From the NCBI GenBank assembly GCA_018679295.1, contig JAHHLP010000061.1, forward strand, positions 1 to 8,918: a DNA stretch of 8,918 bases. Reading direction: 5' to 3'. A program made the translations under genes and the position numbers. This DNA is from Rhodothermia bacterium. Its GTDB lineage: Bacteria > Bacteroidota > Rhodothermia > Rhodothermales > JABDKH01. Positions 7,201 through 8,918 of this stretch are shown here, piece after piece. The notes under the pieces were generated by a model that had not been told where the DNA came from, ran no database searches, and saw only the letters and a program-made list of their open reading frames with translations. The stretch's first letter is position 1. Every line of letters begins with the position of its first letter.

Positions 7201-7639
7201 GGTTCAGCGGTTCTACACCACAAAACCGCTTCTTGACGGAGACACCTACGAGATCAACACCGAAGGTCTCGGTGCGGTCACGGGCAACGCCCAGACCCGC
7301 GAAGAGGCGCTCGACTTGATCACGGTCGTTCCGAACCCATACCTGGGATCGTCGGACTACGAGGTCTCGCGCGTCGTGGACGTTACGCGGATCACGAACC
7401 TGCCGGAGCAGGCAACGATCCGAGTATTCACGCTCAACGGGACGCTGATTCGGACGCTCGAGAAGAACAGCTCGGCGCGTCACATTAACTGGGACCTTAA
7501 CACGGAAGAGGGCCTGCCCATTGCCAGCGGTATGTACCTCATACACGTTGAGGCAAAAGACAGCGCCGGCGCAACCTATGGCGAACGCGTCCTGAAATTC
7601 GCGGTCGTCAAGAAGCAGGTTCAGCTAAATGAACTGTAA
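4232..7639 (+). CDS. Large secreted modular protein with FlgD-Ig / T9SS-like C-terminal sorting domain
   Basis: A predicted exported protein of 1135 residues (numbered from the ATG at 4232), function unknown. The signal peptide is 1-24 (MPFVRKY, Leu/Ala/Phe core, AYA cleavage), followed by a very basic/acidic stretch DVDKDKDKRKK. The N-terminal part contains YNNGGLFWIGG (73-83) and PKGSGSNAIFASGIWIGG (90-107). This is a pattern I associate with uncharacterised T9SS-exported proteins of FCB bacteria. An Asp-rich DNDGLDNDRDGEVDEE (321-336) resembles a calcium-binding loop. A proline hinge, PPPPDPPRV (477-485), opens a fibronectin-III-like section with a GVVLNWDY strand and a HFAVQAYAFN strand, to about 640. 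A glycine linker (~662-666) leads to an unrecognised beta-rich region. The end (~1030-1135) has VVPNPY, then NLPEQATIRVFTLNGTLIRTL, IASGMYLIHV and KFAVVKK, matching FlgD-Ig/T9SS type A-like sorting domains. Six cysteines (54, 140, 774, 784, 889, 937) could form disulfides. No catalytic motif was seen. An adhesin, scaffold or ligand-capture role is possible. Confidence 0.78.
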   Translation: MPFVRKYSMLLLALLFAFSSAAYADVDKDKDKRKKTQAEIAALRAKFAGQVSTCDLGSASSDLDVNNVKARMYNNGGLFWIGGNPIYEVPKGSGSNAIFASGIWIGGLADGELRIAAATYGDWEFWPGPLDATGQAPADCSVYDRIFRISREDIKTFQETGVATSDMIDWPWDLGAAVIDGDGNPDNYNLDGGDLPEVIGDQTLWWIMNDAGNVHLTTETPPIGLEVQATAFAFNQAGPLGNTTFYKYKMIYKGTETLTDVYLGLWSDPDLGDSSDDYVGSDSALGIGYVYNGDNEDGGSTGYGDKPPALGYDFFQGPLVDNDGLDNDRDGEVDEEGERVAMAKFVFYNNNSSEQGNPTNAQEYYGYLKGEWRDGIPITFGGTGRGFSEDPTNYMFPADPPEFWSEDQPTPGGAPNVPSDRRFLQSAGPFTMQPGDVQEIVFGIVWAGTNDRIQSVKQMEQDDAVAQAAFDLDFDVPPPPDPPRVTVTELDEGVVLNWDYRPTDNNYLDSYDAPSVNLTVPDPEDDTYTMEGYLVWQYESANDQDGEIIAVYDRAGNGATNVVSRAVDAITGAVNTTLLVQGTDTGLKKSHFISNLTNYSQYHFAVQAYAFNAESNPQGFFSPITQGFNRVTVTPSKQVASNGGTVINSTPGVVFETVRTAGGGGGAAKAADGSQGVAIEIVDPSKVTGDSYAIDMVTVDDQLTYNIRNATAGSVLFDAQSTFDQTGIVAPTGKGVQNLDGLSFTISGPDPDVLIIDGAEMFVEIAGPGDNYACGPSASSTFGCAEVGGNFLYGSFNGAGSGPGGYIMYHEGTGPEGTLPGFAPQDYEIRFTETGSYAYHYFTTEAAIWVPFEVWDIGATYTGTASSPNDPADDVQMVPVLFSSGRDACSFTYFDDISKAPFGIWSGTTMRIYAYYPVTTYADYEAFVKPQVDAATCVSDGGEVSSGAIIGDVSDTGSPTLVDISTGRPLQRIIYEGDPAGDPPHPAFGVVQRFYTTKPLLDGDTYEINTEGLGAVTGNAQTREEALDLITVVPNPYLGSSDYEVSRVVDVTRITNLPEQATIRVFTLNGTLIRTLEKNSSARHINWDLNTEEGLPIASGMYLIHVEAKDSAGATYGERVLKFAVVKKQVQLNEL

Positions 7640-7670
7640 GCCAGGCGTCTTTTTCCTCGATATGAAACTC

Positions 7671-7677
7671 TGGAGGT
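7671..7677 (+). promoter_or_regulatory. Shine-Dalgarno that selects the start at 7686
   Basis: TGGAGGT at 7671-7677 lies 9 bases (from its last G) before the ATG at 7686. It supports that codon over in-frame ATGs at 7629 and 7662, neither of which has an SD. Using 7686 also puts the signal peptide at the very N terminus. Confidence 0.65.
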
Positions 7678-7685
7678 TTCTTGAT

Positions 7686-8723
7686 ATGAGACATAAAATT
7701 GTCACCTACATCGGCCTGGCAGCCATTCTCCTCGGTCTGAGTGCCCAAGAGGTGCTCGGACAGGGCGAGGATCGTCGCGGCACGGCGGGGGCAACCTACC
7801 TGCTCCTACCGGTCACGGCTCGTACGGCCGCGCTGGGCAACACCTCGACGAGCGGTTTCTCGTCGATGTCCGGTATCGAGGCGCTGCATTCGAACCCGGC
7901 AGGCCTCGTGTTCAATAGTGGGACGAACGCTCTGTTCTCCAACATGCAGTACTTCGCCGATATCAACGTGAACACGTTTGGTATCGCGCAGCGTGTTGGA
8001 AGCGGTAGCCTCGCCCTCGTCGTTACCTCGTGGGACTTCGGCGACATTCCGCTCACAACGGAATTGCAGCCGGAGGTCACGGACGTGACGTTCTCTCCCG
8101 CCTACCTGCAGTTCGGCGCTTCGTACGCGCGGCAGCTGACCGACCGCATCGCGGCCGGTGTCACGGTCAAGCTCCTCAGTGAGGATATCGACCGGGCAAA
8201 TGCTACCGGCTTGGCGCTCGACGCGGGTATGGGTTATACGGTTGGAGAGACGGGCCTTCGCTTCGGCGTCGCGCTCAAGAACTTTGGTCCGGGCATGACC
8301 TACACGGGTAACGGGTTGACTCAGCAGGTCCGCCTACCAGGCGCTCCGCCGAATGCAACCACGCAAGCTGTGTCGATCGAGGCGGCAGGCTTCGAGCTGC
8401 CGACCGTCCTCAACTTCGGCGTGTCGTACACGCGCCAGGTTGCAGCCGACGTCAGCCTCGGTGTTCTCGGCAACTTCCGCTCGAACAGCTTCGCCCAGGA
8501 CCAGTTCTCGGGCGGTCTCGAGCTGGGTCTGCGTAACATCCTGTTCGTACGCGGCGCGTACGAGTGGCAGGAGGACATGGACCAGACAGCGTTCGAGGGT
8601 TGGTCAGTCGGAGCCGGCTTGAACTTCGAGTTCTCCGGTCGCTCCGCGAGTGTCGACTACTCGTACCAGGGTGCGGAATTCTTCGACGAGGTTCAGATGT
8701 TCACTGTGAGCGTCGTCCTCTAG
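7686..8723 (+). CDS. PorV/PorQ-family outer-membrane beta-barrel protein
   Basis: A 345-residue (from the ATG at 7686) FadL-like barrel of the PorV/PorQ family. The signal peptide is 1-25 (RHK start, hydrophobic 9-18, cleavage after VLG before Gln26). Family signs are the mature N-terminal GATYLLLPVTARTAALGNTS (35-54), close to the conserved PorV opening. Next comes the hallmark SNPAGLVF (69-76), and then regularly alternating beta strands such as LRFGVALKNFGPGMTY. The C-terminal strand MFTVSVVL has alternating hydrophobics and a Leu end. In T9SS, PorV binds the C-terminal sorting domain of cargo after translocation and hands it to the attachment complex; PorQ and other paralogues are less well understood. 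Being 46 bp downstream of a gene for a protein with such a sorting domain suggests a dedicated partner. It is unlikely to be the single housekeeping PorV, since no other T9SS core gene is adjacent. It is the last gene before the terminator. Confidence 0.85.
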   Translation: MRHKIVTYIGLAAILLGLSAQEVLGQGEDRRGTAGATYLLLPVTARTAALGNTSTSGFSSMSGIEALHSNPAGLVFNSGTNALFSNMQYFADINVNTFGIAQRVGSGSLALVVTSWDFGDIPLTTELQPEVTDVTFSPAYLQFGASYARQLTDRIAAGVTVKLLSEDIDRANATGLALDAGMGYTVGETGLRFGVALKNFGPGMTYTGNGLTQQVRLPGAPPNATTQAVSIEAAGFELPTVLNFGVSYTRQVAADVSLGVLGNFRSNSFAQDQFSGGLELGLRNILFVRGAYEWQEDMDQTAFEGWSVGAGLNFEFSGRSASVDYSYQGAEFFDEVQMFTVSVVL

Positions 8724-8745
8724 AAGATCGACTCAAGGAAAGACT

Positions 8746-8787
8746 AAGGGGTGGGTGGCTCAAGGCCGCTCACCCCTTTTTCTTTTT
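8746..8787 (+). terminator. Rho-independent terminator of the three-gene unit
   Basis: Bases 8746-8759 pair along their full length with 8765-8778 (14 pairs, two of them G-U), with the 5-nt loop 8760-8764. They are followed by a T-rich tail at 8777-8787 interrupted by one C. It starts 23 bases after the PorV-like stop codon, in the right orientation for the operon. The leading A-run is short, so bidirectional activity is doubtful. Confidence 0.9.
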
Positions 8788-8800
8788 GCGCAGTGGTGAC

Positions 8801-8881
8801 AATCGTCATACCCGCGAACGCGGGTACCCAGAGGTTGCCTGCTCGGTCTACGATCCCGGCTCTCGGGCCGGGATGACGATT
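8801..8881. repeat. Palindromic repeat element with 9-bp terminal inverted repeats
   Basis: The element is bounded by a perfect 9-bp inverted pair, AATCGTCAT (8801-8809) and ATGACGATT (8873-8881). Inside are two hairpins. One is 8809-8815 with 8820-8826 (7 bp, GAAC loop). The other is 8853-8860 with 8867-8874 (8 bp, 6-nt loop). The GTCAT-CCCG ... CGGG-ATGAC design resembles dispersed intergenic palindromes common in many bacterial genomes (REP-like or small non-autonomous elements). There is no coding capacity. The family name and copy number cannot be judged here. Confidence 0.65.
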
Positions 8882-8882
8882 T

Positions 8883-8909
8883 GGACCCCGGGTCAATCCC
8901 GGGGTGACG
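8883..8909. repeat. Second palindromic repeat unit, near the window end
   Basis: Bases 8885-8892 pair perfectly with 8898-8905 around a 5-nt loop, followed by GACG. Aligned with 8851-8878, the unit repeats the same plan (CCCGG stem, variable loop, CCGGGRTGACG), with a period of about 31-32 bases. It therefore appears to be a tandem copy of the second hairpin in the preceding element. The last 9 bases of the window show nothing further. Confidence 0.6.
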
Positions 8910-8918
8910 TTTCAAGTG

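Noticed and set aside
668..7639. SusC/SusD polysaccharide-utilisation pair
   Set aside because: The second protein has no lipobox or SusD-like helical repeats. It carries a standard signal peptide and a C-terminal sorting-like domain. No glycosidase or sensor genes are present.
668..7639. Equal open-frame lengths (1151 codons each) of the first two genes, suggesting duplication
   Set aside because: This is a coincidence arising from the TTG extension of the second gene; the two proteins share no visible sequence similarity.
7629..7685. PorV-like gene starting at ATG 7629, overlapping the previous stop codon
   Set aside because: There is no SD, and 19 residues would precede the signal peptide; ATG 7686 has TGGAGGT upstream.
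8801..8909. Short CRISPR array
   Set aside because: The units are palindromic hairpins with variable stems, no constant-length unique spacers separate them, and the repeat sequence differs between units.

Overview
The window looks like chromosomal DNA from a moderately GC-rich (roughly high-50s % GC by eye) Bacteroidota-type bacterium, most plausibly the Rhodothermota/Balneolota side of the FCB group. This rests on three things: a TonB-dependent receptor with an N-terminal carboxypeptidase-regulatory-like domain; a large secreted protein ending in a FlgD-Ig/type IX secretion (T9SS)-like sorting domain; and a PorV/PorQ-type outer-membrane protein. It is also consistent with a promoter whose -7 box fits TAnnTTTG, the Bacteroidota pattern. 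Unlike many Bacteroidota, all three complete genes have clear Shine-Dalgarno sequences. The taxonomic call is inference; no marker gene is complete here.

Layout: (1) 1-242 is the 3' end of a D-3-phosphoglycerate dehydrogenase gene (serA), represented only by its C-terminal ACT domain. (2) 243-667 is a 425-bp intergenic region with a near-perfect promoter at 313-343, followed by an implied leader of about 320 nt holding three predicted hairpins. (3) 668-4123 is a 1151-residue TonB-dependent outer-membrane receptor. (4) 4124-4231 is a spacer with a very strong long hairpin. (5) 4232-7639 is a 1135-residue secreted modular protein. (6) 7686-8723 is a 345-residue PorV/PorQ-like barrel. (7) 8746-8787 is a strong intrinsic terminator that closes the unit. 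(8) 8801-8909 is a cluster of GTCAT/ATGAC-bordered palindromic repeats that continues to the window edge.

How the genes fit together: the three complete genes are co-directional, have one evident promoter upstream and one terminator downstream, and all encode envelope proteins with signal peptides. The simplest reading is one operon. The receptor would import or sense a ligand at the outer membrane. The large protein would be exported by T9SS, and the PorV-like protein would act as its outer-membrane shuttle or attachment partner. This differs from the classical SusC/SusD pair because there is no SusD lipoprotein; the large secreted protein occupies that position. The ligand cannot be read from the sequence. 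The serA fragment is most likely an unrelated upstream transcription unit.
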